Under the pieces are notes generated by a model. It saw nothing but the letters and a program-made list of their open reading frames with translations. It made no database searches and was not told where the DNA came from. From positions 1 through 64,000 of the forward strand of contig CAJUFQ010000016.1 in NCBI GenBank assembly GCA_910585625.1: a stretch of DNA of 64,000 bases. The letters are read 5' to 3'. The stretch is from an uncultured Lachnospiraceae bacterium (GTDB lineage Bacteria > Bacillota > Clostridia > Lachnospirales > Lachnospiraceae). The translations under genes were made by a program, and so were the position numbers. Below are positions 23,728 through 32,616 of the stretch, piece by piece (positions within the stretch are counted from its first letter, which is position 1; every line of letters begins with the position of its first letter).

Positions 23728-24383
23728 TTTCCATCCTCCAGCCGATACCCTATCCTAAATACGGTCTTAATAAATTTATCCCAATCTAATTTTTTTCTAA
23801 GCCGCTGAATATGGGAATCCAATGTACGGGTATCTCCCATATATATTTCTCCCCATACTTTCTCGTATAATCTTTCCCGGTATAACGCAACATTTTTATT
23901 TTGTATCAGTTCCACCAGCAAATCAAATTCCTTTACTGTCAAATCTATCAGGTTTCCTCGCTTGCTGACGGTTCTGGAAGCCAAATCAATCTCTACATCG
24001 GCAAAAACCATTTTATGATTTATCTTACCATATCTTCTGAACTGCACCTCCACACGAGCCATCAGTTCCCCTACCTGAAAAGGCTTCGCAATATAGTCGT
24101 CAGCGCCGAGCTTTAATCCTTTGATTCTGTCATCAACGCCACCCATTGCCGTCAAAAAAATAACCGGCGTCCCCATCGGTTTTATATATTCTAATAATTC
24201 ATATCCATTGACTTCCGGCAGCATTATATCCAACAAAATTAAATCAAAAATTTCCTTCTCAATATAATCTGCTCCCATTTTCCCATCATAAGCGCAAGTA
24301 CAATGATACCCCTCTGCCTCTAAACTTACTTTTATTAAGTTAGCTATCGCTTCCTCATCCTCAACTATCAGTATCCTTTGCAT
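23724..24383 (-). CDS. OmpR/PhoB-family response regulator
   Basis: A 219-residue regulator. The receiver domain has the acidic pair VEDEE, phospho-acceptor Asp52 (LILLDIMLPEVNG), the switch threonine in FLTAMGG and lysine in AKPF. The C-terminal winged helix ends with DTRTLDSHIQRLRKKL and FRIGYRLE. The ATG at 24383 follows GGAGGG; an upstream extension to 24440 would run through the promoter. Two 11-bp operator repeats adjoin its -10 box and recur upstream of the ABC exporter, indicating self-regulation and control of the exporter. Confidence 0.93.
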   Translation of the reverse strand: MQRILIVEDEEAIANLIKVSLEAEGYHCTCAYDGKMGADYIEKEIFDLILLDIMLPEVNGYELLEYIKPMGTPVIFLTAMGGVDDRIKGLKLGADDYIAKPFQVGELMARVEVQFRRYGKINHKMVFADVEIDLASRTVSKRGNLIDLTVKEFDLLVELIQNKNVALYRERLYEKVWGEIYMGDTRTLDSHIQRLRKKLDWDKFIKTVFRIGYRLEDGK

Positions 24384-24411
24384 CTCTATATCCCTCCATT
24401 TAAGCCATTGT

Positions 24412-24441
24412 ATTATAGAGTTGTGACTTAGTTGTGTCATA
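24412..24441 (-). promoter_or_regulatory. Autoregulated promoter of the two-component operon
   Basis: Minus-strand TATAAT at 24417-24412. On the plus strand the repeats TTGTGACTTAG (24421) and TTGTGTCATAG (24432) begin three bases from it with an 11-bp period, occupying the spacer/-35 region. TTGTGACTTA and AGTTGTGTCA recur at 21479-21508. Confidence 0.65.
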
Positions 24442-24546
24442 GAAAGCGAACAATCATTTTAACACCCAGACATCTTCGCATTCCAAATGGTTATATCTGA
24501 CGATTCCTCACAAAAAAGACGTCCGGCTTGCCTTCTCACACCTATT

Positions 24547-25818
24547 TCATTGTTGTTTCTCCAAAAGCATCGCATTGAGATTCGGATACATCTCTGCCGG
24601 GATGAACGCCCGCACAAAAATGCCGTTCTCCTGGTATTCCTCCGCAAGAAGCTCCCCATATTTCCTGATAACAGAAATCTGCCCGCCCAAATCATAGGGA
24701 AAAACTCCCTCCAGGAACTGCTTGTCTTCCCGCAGGATTTCTTCCAGGACGGCTTTCAGCCGATCCAATCCATACCCTGCCGCAGCGGAAGTCTTCAAAG
24801 TGTAATCTGCCTTGAAATCTTTTATAATTTCCTCCTGTTCCAGCTTATCCTGCTTATTGAAAAGTGTAACGATCTTTTTCCCGGCAACTCCCAGGTTCTG
24901 CAGCGTCTCATAGACAATATGCATCTGCTTTTCGCGCTGGGGATTGGAGGCGTCCACTACATGGATAATCAGATCCGCGTACTTCGCCTCTTCCAGGGTG
25001 CTGCGGAATGCCTCAATCAGGTGGTGCGGAAGCTTACGGATGAAGCCCACTGTGTCAGTCAGCAGGATTTCCTGCCCGCTGTCAAGCTTCAAGTTCCGCG
25101 TCGTGGGGTCTAAGGTAGCAAACAGCTTATCCTCCTCCAGGACATTGGCGTCTGTCAGGCGGTTTAGCAGCGTAGACTTCCCGGCATTGGTATAACCTAC
25201 GATTGCCGCCACTTTCGTATGGTTGCGGCTCCTCTGCCCCCTGGTCACTTCACGGTGCTGACGTACTTCTTCAAGTTCTCTTTTGAGCTGGGACAGCCGG
25301 GTTTTAATCAGGCGGCGATCCATCTCCAGCTTTTTCTCTCCAGGCCCCCGGGTGCCAATCCCACCGCCAAGGCGGGAGAGCGATTTTCCCAGGCCGGTCA
25401 GACGGCTCAGACGATAGCGCAGCTGCGCCAGTTCCACCTGAATTTTTCCTTCACTGGTAGATGCCCGTGAGGCAAAAATATCCAGGATAACCAGCGTCCT
25501 GTCCATCACCTTGCAATTCAGTTCTTCCTCCATATTACGAAGCTGGGCAGGCGACAGCTCGTCGTCACAGATAATCCCGGTAGCCTGCAAGTCAAAAATT
25601 ATTTGACGGATTTCCTGCAATTTACCGCTGCCGACATAAGTACCCGGATGAATGCCGTCCCGGGACTGCACTGTCATGCCAACCACCTCTGCCCCGGCAG
25701 TCTCTGCCAGTTCCGCAAGTTCCGTCATGGAATCCTGCGTGTCGTCGCCTTCACGGCAGCTGACTCCTACCAGGATTACTTTTTCCCTCATTTCTTTTGT
25801 CTTAAAAGATTCTGCCAT
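24547..25818 (-). CDS. hflX: GTPase HflX
   Basis: A 423-residue ribosome-associated GTPase that splits stalled or hibernating 70S ribosomes. The N-terminal HflX domain carries GTYVGSGKLQEI and CDDELSPAQ, then GGGIGTRGPGEKKLE. The G domain has VGYTNAGKSTLLNRL (G1), LDPTTR (G2), DTVGF (G3) and NKQD (G4). GGAGG precedes the ATG. It is monocistronic here, with about 670 bases of gene-poor DNA upstream and the two-component operon promoter region downstream. Confidence 0.94.
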   Translation of the reverse strand: MAESFKTKEMREKVILVGVSCREGDDTQDSMTELAELAETAGAEVVGMTVQSRDGIHPGTYVGSGKLQEIRQIIFDLQATGIICDDELSPAQLRNMEEELNCKVMDRTLVILDIFASRASTSEGKIQVELAQLRYRLSRLTGLGKSLSRLGGGIGTRGPGEKKLEMDRRLIKTRLSQLKRELEEVRQHREVTRGQRSRNHTKVAAIVGYTNAGKSTLLNRLTDANVLEEDKLFATLDPTTRNLKLDSGQEILLTDTVGFIRKLPHHLIEAFRSTLEEAKYADLIIHVVDASNPQREKQMHIVYETLQNLGVAGKKIVTLFNKQDKLEQEEIIKDFKADYTLKTSAAAGYGLDRLKAVLEEILREDKQFLEGVFPYDLGGQISVIRKYGELLAEEYQENGIFVRAFIPAEMYPNLNAMLLEKQQ

Positions 25819-26015
25819 AGATTGCCTCCAATATTTTCTTTGTTAACCTCTTATTTTGACTCGTCCCATTTTATAAACTCATATCTTCCTCCTCCAGTCC
25901 ATTTTACCGCCGAAGAAATCCCCCCATCTCACCTTCTATTACTTTGTCCATTCTGGCTCTGACACAATCACATGTCTTAGGATTTTCAGGAAGAATTCCA
26001 GCATATAGTTCTTGC

Positions 26016-26099
26016 CTATTTTTCAGGTTTAAGAGCTTCCAACATTTTTATTTTTATCAACCCATCCTTACTAAAAATATAACTCTCTCTATTATCCAT
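26016..26099 (-). CDS. Possible small peptide or gene remnant (27 residues)
   Basis: An ATG frame encodes a basic, helix-prone peptide beginning MDNRESYIFSKDG and ending EALKPEK. A TTGACA/TAGAAT promoter lies about 50 bases upstream, but there is no clear ribosome binding site. It could be a fragment of a lost gene; kept at low confidence. Confidence 0.2.
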   Translation of the reverse strand: MDNRESYIFSKDGLIKIKMLEALKPEK

Positions 26100-26337
26100 A
26101 TCCAATGCCTGCTCAAATCCCAAACTGATTTAATGTGCTTATTCTACACTTATTTCGGTTCATTGTCAACACATTTTGAAACATATGTTCGCATTCCTTG
26201 TTGTCCTTCTTTAAGCTAAAATAGGGCGGAAAATAAAAATGTTATTTTCTCCGTTTTAACCCAAAATCACCATACCCTAAATGGGGTACTGAATAGTTAC
26301 ATGGAAAAAATAAATTACCAGAATTCGTGACAACGGC

Positions 26338-26383
26338 AAAAATCGCCGCAGCTCAGTAAATATAAGAGCTGCAGCGATTTTTT
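26338..26383. terminator. Bidirectional intrinsic terminator
   Basis: AATCGCCGCAGCTC and GAGCTGCAGCGATT form a nearly perfect stem with A and T runs on both sides (AAAAA before, TTTTTT after), functional on either strand. On the minus strand it ends the RCC1-repeat gene transcript. Confidence 0.85.
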
Positions 26384-26407
26384 CTTTAATAAACTGTCAA
26401 AGACGGT

Positions 26408-26457
26408 ATCTTATCATTTTTCCGTGAGCAGATAAATAAGCACGGAAATGATAAGAT
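26408..26457 (-). repeat. Long hairpin just after the RCC1-repeat gene
   Basis: ATCTTATCATTT plus CCGTG (with two extra Ts) pairs with CACGGAAATGATAAGAT across about 14 bases. There is no T run, so it is more likely a 3'-end stabiliser than a terminator; the real terminator follows at 26383-26338. Confidence 0.6.
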
Positions 26458-26490
26458 GCGGAAAGAGAACAAGAAGCAATATTTACAAGC

Positions 26491-29274
26491 TTACTTTTTG
26501 GTAGTTACTTTTTTACTCTCTGACCATACAGAACAGTAGTCTTTCTTGTTCACTGTCTGATAAGTTCTGACCCTGACGTAATATGTTTTCTTAGGTTTTA
26601 ATTTTTTGACAGTCAGATTGGAAGCAGATTTCTTGTTCACTGTTTTTGTGACGGTTGCTTTCTTTTTAAATTTTTTGTCTGTGGAATATTGAACCTGGAA
26701 GCCTGTAATAGTACTTTTTTGCTTTTTCCATTTTACCTGAAATCCTCTGGATTTTGCTTTTATTCTCCCCGATATGGAAGTCCCCTTCGGAAGAATCTCA
26801 AAAGCCTTTTTTAGTGTTCCTGAATAATTATTTTTCAGCTTAACGGTTACAGTCGCTTCGCCGATTTTCTTATTGTTTTTGTATGTGACTGTATAATGGC
26901 ATTTATCAATGGTCTTTCCTGCTGAATCCTTTACGGTAACAGACGGCGTTTTTGCTTTTCCATCATAAATATAGGAGGAATCGCTTAAGATAAGGGTTTT
27001 TACTGCGTAAATCACTTTGGTGCTTTCTACCCTGCCGCAGGCCGAACATGCCTCTACAATGCTTCCATTCTTAGAGACCGTCGCTTTTGCAATTATCTCT
27101 TCATATGTATGAGGCGTTTTTGGGGTTTCTTCTATTTTTGTTTCATCGCATACGCTGCAGATATACTTTTTCTCTCCGTTTTCCGTACAAGTTGAAGATT
27201 TTATTTCTGTGCCTTCATTCCATGTATGTCTGCCTGTCGCTGCGATTCTCTGTCCGCGTTCTATTTCTTCGCCGCAGTCTTTGCAATAGGTATCTCCGCT
27301 GTAGCCTTCCTCTTTGCAGGAGGCTTCTTTCTGACCGCGTACTTCTGTATTCTGGTGGGTGCATTCTATGACAGGCGGCTCTTTTGGAAGGATGTCGAAA
27401 GTCTTTTCGAGCGTTCCGGTGTAATTGCCCTTCAGCTCAGCTGTTGCAGTCGCCTTGCCGGCTTCCCGGTTGTTTTTGTAGGCGACGGTATAATTACTGC
27501 TGTCAATGATTTCTCCGATTGAATTTTTTACGGTGACGGCCGGGGTCTTTTCTTCTCCATCATAGGTATAAGAAGAAGTTTCCAAATCTATGGATACTGC
27601 AGAGAAAATCACTATGCTGCTCTTGATATGGCCGCAGGACGTACATTTTTCTGTAATGCTGCCGTTCTCCGCAGTCGTTGCTTTGATGATTATTTCCTCA
27701 TATGTATGGGCTGTTTTTGTGATTTCTTCTATCCTTGATTCACCGCATACGCTGCAGATATATTCCTTTTCCCCGTTCTCCGCACAGGTCGGGGGTTTTA
27801 CCTCTGTACCTTCATCCCATGTGTGCAGGCCTGTTGCTGCAATTACCTGCCCGCGTTCTATTTCTTCGCCGCAGTCTTTGCAATAGGTATCTCCGCTGTA
27901 ACCTTCCTCTTTGCAGGAGGCGGCTTTCTGGCCGCGTATTTCTGTATTTCTATGCAGGCATTGATCGCTACCCAATATTTTTATCGGCGTATGCTGATCC
28001 GCATCTGAACCGTTCCCTACCACTCCATGCTTATCAAATCCCCAGCTATATAAAGCTCCGGTTTTGGTAATTGCTGTGCTTCGTTCATCTCCCAAAGAAA
28101 CAGAAGAGACATTTTCCATCACTTTTACCGGAATGGCCTGAGTTTGGGTCGTGTCATTTCCTACCTGTCCATAATTATTATATCCCCAGCAATACAAATC
28201 CCCGTTTTGGTCGACTGCCGCGCTAGCACTGCCTCCTAGGGAAACACAGGCTGCATTCTCCATGACTTTCACTGGCTCCGCCTGCGTGTTTTCTTCAGAG
28301 CCGCTCCCAATCTGCCTATGCTGATTATCTCCCCAGCAGTATAAGCTGCCGTTTTCTGTAATTGCTGCGCTATGTTGGTCTCCTAATGAAACGGACAATA
28401 CGTTTTCCATCACTTTCACCGGAGTACCCTGTTGCTGGTTTATCTCGCCATTCCCCACCTGTCCGTAATTATTATATCCCCAGCAGTATAAATCTCCATT
28501 TTCCTTGAGCGCTGCACTATGGTAACCGTCTGGTGAAGTAACGGCAGAAGAGACGTTTTCCATCACCTTCACCGGCTCTGCCTGTATTTCTGCCTCAGAA
28601 CCATTTCCTACCTGTCCGACATGATTATGTCCCCAGCAGTATAAATCTCCGGTTTCTGTAAGAGCCATGCTGCTCTCATATCCCAATAAAACAGAGGAGA
28701 CGTTTTCCAATACTTTCACCGGCGTTGACTGATTTACCGTCGTGCCGTTCCCTACCTGCCCATACTCATTATATCCCCAGCAATATAAGCTGCCGTCCTC
28801 TGTGATTGCCGCGCTGTGATTGTCTCCCAATGAAACAGACGATACATGATCCAGCACTTTTACCGGCTCCGCCTGTGCTTCCTCCTCAGAACCGTTCCCT
28901 ATTTGCTGATACCAGTTGCTTCCCCAGCAGTATAAGCTGCCGTCTTCTGTAATTGCCGCGCTATGGTACCATCCCAATGAAGCAGACGATACATGATCCA
29001 GCGTTTTTTGCGGCAATTCCACAGAATATTCTGTTTTGCCGTTCCCTATTTCCCCGCTGGTGTTCGACCCCCAACAGTATAAATCTCCGGTTTCTGTAAG
29101 CGCCGCGCTGTGATCTTCCCCCAGATATACGTTTGTTACCGGCACCTCCGTTTCCGCAGAACCTGTTTCTGCCGTCGCCGCTTTTGCTTCGCCTTTTACA
29201 GAAAATCCTGCTGATAGGACAGAACTTATCGTAATTGCTGTGATCAAAAAGACAGATACTATTTTTTTTCTCAT
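26491..29274 (-). CDS. Secreted RCC1-repeat protein with tandem cysteine-rich and MBG-like modules
   Basis: A 927-residue exported protein. A signal peptide (MRKKIVSVFLITAITISS) is followed by eight RCC1-type repeats at about residues 45-435, each with the core LYCWGxNxxGQxGNG, predicted to form a seven-blade-like propeller. Two copies of a module follow (about 440-630 and 637-830): a zinc-ribbon-like part with paired CxxC motifs (YCKDCGEEIERGQ) and a beta-sandwich part (SYTYDGEEKTPAVTVK). An FN3-like tail (835-927) ends without sortase signal. The start at 29274 follows GAGGTGG. RCC1 propellers are protein- or ligand-binding scaffolds; here an adhesin-like or glycan-binding role is a guess. 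Confidence 0.75.
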   Translation of the reverse strand: MRKKIVSVFLITAITISSVLSAGFSVKGEAKAATAETGSAETEVPVTNVYLGEDHSAALTETGDLYCWGSNTSGEIGNGKTEYSVELPQKTLDHVSSASLGWYHSAAITEDGSLYCWGSNWYQQIGNGSEEEAQAEPVKVLDHVSSVSLGDNHSAAITEDGSLYCWGYNEYGQVGNGTTVNQSTPVKVLENVSSVLLGYESSMALTETGDLYCWGHNHVGQVGNGSEAEIQAEPVKVMENVSSAVTSPDGYHSAALKENGDLYCWGYNNYGQVGNGEINQQQGTPVKVMENVLSVSLGDQHSAAITENGSLYCWGDNQHRQIGSGSEENTQAEPVKVMENAACVSLGGSASAAVDQNGDLYCWGYNNYGQVGNDTTQTQAIPVKVMENVSSVSLGDERSTAITKTGALYSWGFDKHGVVGNGSDADQHTPIKILGSDQCLHRNTEIRGQKAASCKEEGYSGDTYCKDCGEEIERGQVIAATGLHTWDEGTEVKPPTCAENGEKEYICSVCGESRIEEITKTAHTYEEIIIKATTAENGSITEKCTSCGHIKSSIVIFSAVSIDLETSSYTYDGEEKTPAVTVKNSIGEIIDSSNYTVAYKNNREAGKATATAELKGNYTGTLEKTFDILPKEPPVIECTHQNTEVRGQKEASCKEEGYSGDTYCKDCGEEIERGQRIAATGRHTWNEGTEIKSSTCTENGEKKYICSVCDETKIEETPKTPHTYEEIIAKATVSKNGSIVEACSACGRVESTKVIYAVKTLILSDSSYIYDGKAKTPSVTVKDSAGKTIDKCHYTVTYKNNKKIGEATVTVKLKNNYSGTLKKAFEILPKGTSISGRIKAKSRGFQVKWKKQKSTITGFQVQYSTDKKFKKKATVTKTVNKKSASNLTVKKLKPKKTYYVRVRTYQTVNKKDYCSVWSESKKVTTKK

Positions 29275-29374
29275 AGATACCACCTCATTTAGAATCAATA
29301 TACTTTTGGTCACAATTTCTTAGTGTTTTATATCGTCAATATTTGATCATAGTATAAAATATATTTTCTGACGC

Positions 29375-30874
29375 TTAGTCCAAGCTCTTCACAAACCTGT
29401 CAAATGCTTTCTGCCCTTCCTCGTCTCTCTTGTATACCCCGGCATGTTCAAGCACCTTGCTAAATACCTGGGCTATCTCATCCTGCAGGATGCCCATGAC
29501 ATTTTCGCTGGCCACAGATCCATACTTCGGCAGGAATTCCTCTACCCAGTCCGCATGTTTTTCAATACTCTCGTCGGCACGGATATCCTTCTTATTGGCA
29601 ATGGCGTCGGCAAGCGTCTCCATCTCCTGCTTGAGGCGCGCCGGAAGCACAGCCAGACCCATGACCTCTATCAGGCCGATGTTCTCTTTTTTGATGTGGT
29701 GAAGCTCTGCATGGGGATGGTAAACTCCCAGCGGATGCTCCTCGGTCGTGATATTATTGCGCAACACCAAATCCAGCTCAAAATTCTCCCCGCGTTTCCT
29801 GGCAATCGGCGTGATGGTGTTATGAGGCTCCCCATCTGTCTCAGCATAGATGAAAGCATCCTCATCCGTATAGCTCCGCCATGCCGTAAGGATTTTATCT
29901 GCCAGCTCAATCAGCCTGCCGCTGTCCGCTGCGCTGATGCGGATGACGGACATCGGCCATTTCACAATGCCTGCCTTGACGTCCTCAAACCCTGCCACCG
30001 TGAATTCACGTTCTACCGGGGCTTTGGCCATGGCAAATTCGTAGCTGCCGCCTTGGAAGTGGTCATGGCTCAAAATCGAGCCGCCCACGATTGGGAGGTC
30101 AGCATTAGAACCCACAATATAATGTGGGAACTGCTTCACGAAATCAAACAGCTTGCAGAAGGTGCCATGTTCTATCTTCATCGGGATGTGCTGGGAATTA
30201 AACACGATGCAATGCTCGTTGTAGTACACATATGGGGAATACTGGAAGCCCCAGCGGCTGTCCTGGATGGTCACCGGGATAATCCGATGATTCTGCCTCG
30301 CCGGATGGTTGATGCGTCCTGCATAACCTTCATTCTCCACACAGAGCAAGCATTTGGGATAACCGCTCTGCTTGGCATTTTTCGCCGCTGCAATCGCCTT
30401 AGGGTCTTTCTCCGGCTTGGAAAGGTTGATGGTAATGTCCATCTCTCCATAAGGAGTCTGAGATTTCCATTTTACATCTTTGGCAATCCGGTAACGGCGG
30501 ATGTAATCGCTGTCCTGGCTCAGTTTGTAATAGAAATCCGTTGCCGCTTTCGCTCCTTCTTCCTCATAAATCTTCCAGAATTTAGCAATCACCTCGCTTG
30601 GGCGCGGCATCAGCTTTGCCATCAGTTTCGTATCAAAAAGGTCGCGGTACACCACGCCGTTTTCTTCCAATACGCCGTTTTCATAAGCATAATCCAACAA
30701 TTCTTTCAGCACCGGCTCAAGTTCCACGTTCTCATATGTCCCTGCCGGCTCTTCATATTCCTCTATTTTTAAAGTCTCCAACAGCTGATTAGTTGTAAAA
30801 ATCACGTCTTCCTCTGAAATGAGGCTGTTTTCCAATCCATAGCACACTAATTTCTTTATCGCCTCGTTTATCAT
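29375..30874 (-). CDS. galT: UDP-glucose-hexose-1-phosphate uridylyltransferase
   Basis: A 499-residue class II GalT (the long Firmicute type) of the Leloir pathway, exchanging UMP between UDP-glucose and galactose-1-phosphate. Characteristic segments include NHPARQNHRIIP, the histidine-rich SHDHFQGG and HPHAELHHIKKEN. GGAGGAGG precedes the ATG. It is the second gene of the galK-galT operon, 114 bases after galK, in a gap holding a 48-bp imperfect tandem duplication. Confidence 0.94.
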   Translation of the reverse strand: MINEAIKKLVCYGLENSLISEEDVIFTTNQLLETLKIEEYEEPAGTYENVELEPVLKELLDYAYENGVLEENGVVYRDLFDTKLMAKLMPRPSEVIAKFWKIYEEEGAKAATDFYYKLSQDSDYIRRYRIAKDVKWKSQTPYGEMDITINLSKPEKDPKAIAAAKNAKQSGYPKCLLCVENEGYAGRINHPARQNHRIIPVTIQDSRWGFQYSPYVYYNEHCIVFNSQHIPMKIEHGTFCKLFDFVKQFPHYIVGSNADLPIVGGSILSHDHFQGGSYEFAMAKAPVEREFTVAGFEDVKAGIVKWPMSVIRISAADSGRLIELADKILTAWRSYTDEDAFIYAETDGEPHNTITPIARKRGENFELDLVLRNNITTEEHPLGVYHPHAELHHIKKENIGLIEVMGLAVLPARLKQEMETLADAIANKKDIRADESIEKHADWVEEFLPKYGSVASENVMGILQDEIAQVFSKVLEHAGVYKRDEEGQKAFDRFVKSLD

Positions 30875-30900
30875 GGCTCAATCCTCCTCCAAACATTCAT

Positions 30901-30982
30901 TCATCGGCTCCGTCGCCAAACCTAAAGCATCCTTCTTAGCTATTGAACATATCGGCTGCTCCAGAACACCTATAGCATCCTT
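30901..30982. repeat. 48-bp imperfect tandem duplication between galK and galT
   Basis: ATCGGCT recurs at 30903 and 30951, and CCTAAAGCATCCTT (30921-30934) recurs as CCTATAGCATCCTT (30969-30982), both offset by exactly 48 bases. The region is non-coding. Confidence 0.6.
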
Positions 30983-30988
30983 TTACAG

Positions 30989-32266
30989 TCATTTTACTTT
31001 TATCCCGCCAAACGGCCTTACTTTCAGTACATGGCAGGAACCGTCCCCATATACGCCGTCCAGCGCCTCGCGGTAAGTTCCCACAAAATCATCCGCCACA
31101 AATGCCTGAATGGTTCCGGCAAACCCGCCGCCATGCACGCGGCTAACGCCGTGTCCCTTCAAGATACTGTCGCTGACTGCAAGCCCGATTGATACGCTCT
31201 GGTTCTGCACATCCTTATTGCTGTAAATGTTCTGCAAGAATTTATAGGAGGAGTCCCCAGATTCTTGGACATTGCTCAAAAATCCCTGGAAATCCCCTGC
31301 CTGCAATGCAGCCACTTCCAGTTCTACGCGTTTCTCTTCCTCAAAGAAATGCAACGCACGCAAGACCGGCCGATCGCCGCACTTATCACGAATTACAGAA
31401 ATGTTCTTATAAAATTCCTCGGGGTCTGCTTCTCTTAAAAAGTCTTTGCCAAAGAATTCCGCTACTTTCTTCATTTCCTGGGGAATCGCTGCATATTCGT
31501 CTGTCAGATCCGCATGGGAACCTTTGGTGTCCGTAATGCAGAGACTGTGACGGTATGCGCTGAAATCCACATCCACTTTCTCCACGATTGGTTTCTGTGG
31601 ATCTGCAAAATCAATATGAATCAGCCCGCCCACAGAACAAGCCATCTGATCCATCAGCCCACAGGGCTTCCCGAAAAATACGTTTTCAGAATATTGTGCC
31701 ACCTGAGCTATTTCCACTGGGCTGATGGCCATATCGTTATATAAGCCGGATAGGATTGTCCCCACCAAAACTTCAAAAGCTGCGGAACTGGACATCCCGG
31801 CTCCATTCAATACATCGCTTGTGACAAATGCCTGGAACCCGCCTACACTATGTCCATTTTTCTTAAGGCCATAGGCCATGCCGCGGATAAGCCCGGCGGA
31901 CGTCCCTTCCTCGCCTTTCCTCATCTCCAAATCACTCAGATCGACAGTAATCATCGGATAACCGTCTGACAGCAGCCGGATAATGTTCTCCTCTGTCTTG
32001 CTGACTACCGCAATCGCATCCAGGTTGATGGAAGCAGCCAGCACTTCGCCATGCTGGTGATCCGTATGGTTTCCTCCTACCTCGCTCCTGCCCGGCGCGC
32101 TGTAGATTTCCGCCTCCTGCTCACCGTACAGCTCCTCAAATTTGCCGATTGCTTTCTGATATCGCTCTGTCTGGTATGTAAGAACCCCGGCATCCACATA
32201 AATTTCTTTCAGGCGTTCCTGGAACGCTTGTGTTTTCAGTTCCCCTGTCAATGTCTTTGTATTCAT
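30989..32266 (-). CDS. galK: Galactokinase
   Basis: A 425-residue GHMP kinase that phosphorylates galactose at C1. The galactokinase signature PGRSEVGGNHTDHQHG is at about residues 58-73, the ATP-binding loop GAGMSSSAAFE near 173, and the C-terminal GGGFAGTIQAF motif near 380. GGTGGGG precedes the ATG. The promoter at 32396-32424 carries TTTACTAAA boxes that recur at the secreted galactanase operon, and a divergent LacI-family gene lies upstream. It acts with galT on galactose released from galactans. Confidence 0.95.
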   Translation of the reverse strand: MNTKTLTGELKTQAFQERLKEIYVDAGVLTYQTERYQKAIGKFEELYGEQEAEIYSAPGRSEVGGNHTDHQHGEVLAASINLDAIAVVSKTEENIIRLLSDGYPMITVDLSDLEMRKGEEGTSAGLIRGMAYGLKKNGHSVGGFQAFVTSDVLNGAGMSSSAAFEVLVGTILSGLYNDMAISPVEIAQVAQYSENVFFGKPCGLMDQMACSVGGLIHIDFADPQKPIVEKVDVDFSAYRHSLCITDTKGSHADLTDEYAAIPQEMKKVAEFFGKDFLREADPEEFYKNISVIRDKCGDRPVLRALHFFEEEKRVELEVAALQAGDFQGFLSNVQESGDSSYKFLQNIYSNKDVQNQSVSIGLAVSDSILKGHGVSRVHGGGFAGTIQAFVADDFVGTYREALDGVYGDGSCHVLKVRPFGGIKVK

Positions 32267-32395
32267 TTTATTGCCCCACCTTTACTGATTTTTCTGCCTT
32301 TCCAGGCTCGCTTCGCTCGTCAAATGTTCGGAAACCCATTTGCCCATGCAAGCATGGCAAACGGTTTCCTTCATTTTCCTCTGCCCTATACGCAC

Positions 32396-32437
32396 ATTAT
32401 AATTGTTTTTTAGTAAATAGTCAATGTATTTAGTAAA
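32396..32437 (-). promoter_or_regulatory. galK-galT promoter with two operator boxes
   Basis: Minus-strand TTGACT (32424-32419), 17-base spacer, TATAAT (32401-32396). A TTTACTAAA box (32417-32409) lies inside the spacer and another (32437-32429) lies just upstream of -35, 20 bases apart. A repressor bound here would block RNA polymerase directly. The arrangement is nearly the same at 61548-61589. Confidence 0.8.
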
Positions 32438-32500
32438 GCTTTTGCTTGCGCATATGCAATTTTCCATAAATATTGTATGCGTAAAATGGACTGGAAAAAA

Positions 32501-32518
32501 TTTAGTAAATTTACTAAA
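32501..32518. promoter_or_regulatory. Perfect 18-bp operator palindrome upstream of the galactose LacI gene
   Basis: TTTAGTAAATTTACTAAA is perfectly self-complementary, about 100 bases before the regulator's ATG at 32617. It consists of the same TTTAGTAAA boxes seen at the galK promoter and the galactanase promoter. It probably serves autoregulation and, with the galK boxes, possible looping. Nothing else is apparent in the 350-base interval 32267-32616. Confidence 0.75.
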
Positions 32519-32616
32519 ATACTGTTTCTTTTTTATTGGTTATTTGTTATACTAATTTTATTTGAAAATATAATTCAACAAAATTCACTCAGATCATTGC
32601 AATTTTGGAGGTATTA

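Larger units (their letters stand above)
25819..26490. other. Gene-poor 670-base interval between hflX and the RCC1-repeat gene
   Basis: AT-rich. It contains a possible minus-strand promoter around 26140-26170 (TTGACA, 17-base spacer, TAGAAT), a 27-codon reading frame at 26016-26099, a symmetrical terminator at 26338-26383 and a long hairpin at 26408-26457. No convincing full gene is visible. It may be the site of a decayed insertion. Confidence 0.6.

Noticed and set aside
29444..30772. 442-codon open frame opposite galT
   Set aside because: Antisense shadow of a well-supported galT gene with full family motifs; no start signal or recognisable domain.
32501..32518. CcpA cre site at the gal regulator
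   Set aside because: The palindrome lacks the central CG of cre sites and matches the TTTAGTAAA boxes of the gal and galactanase promoters instead.
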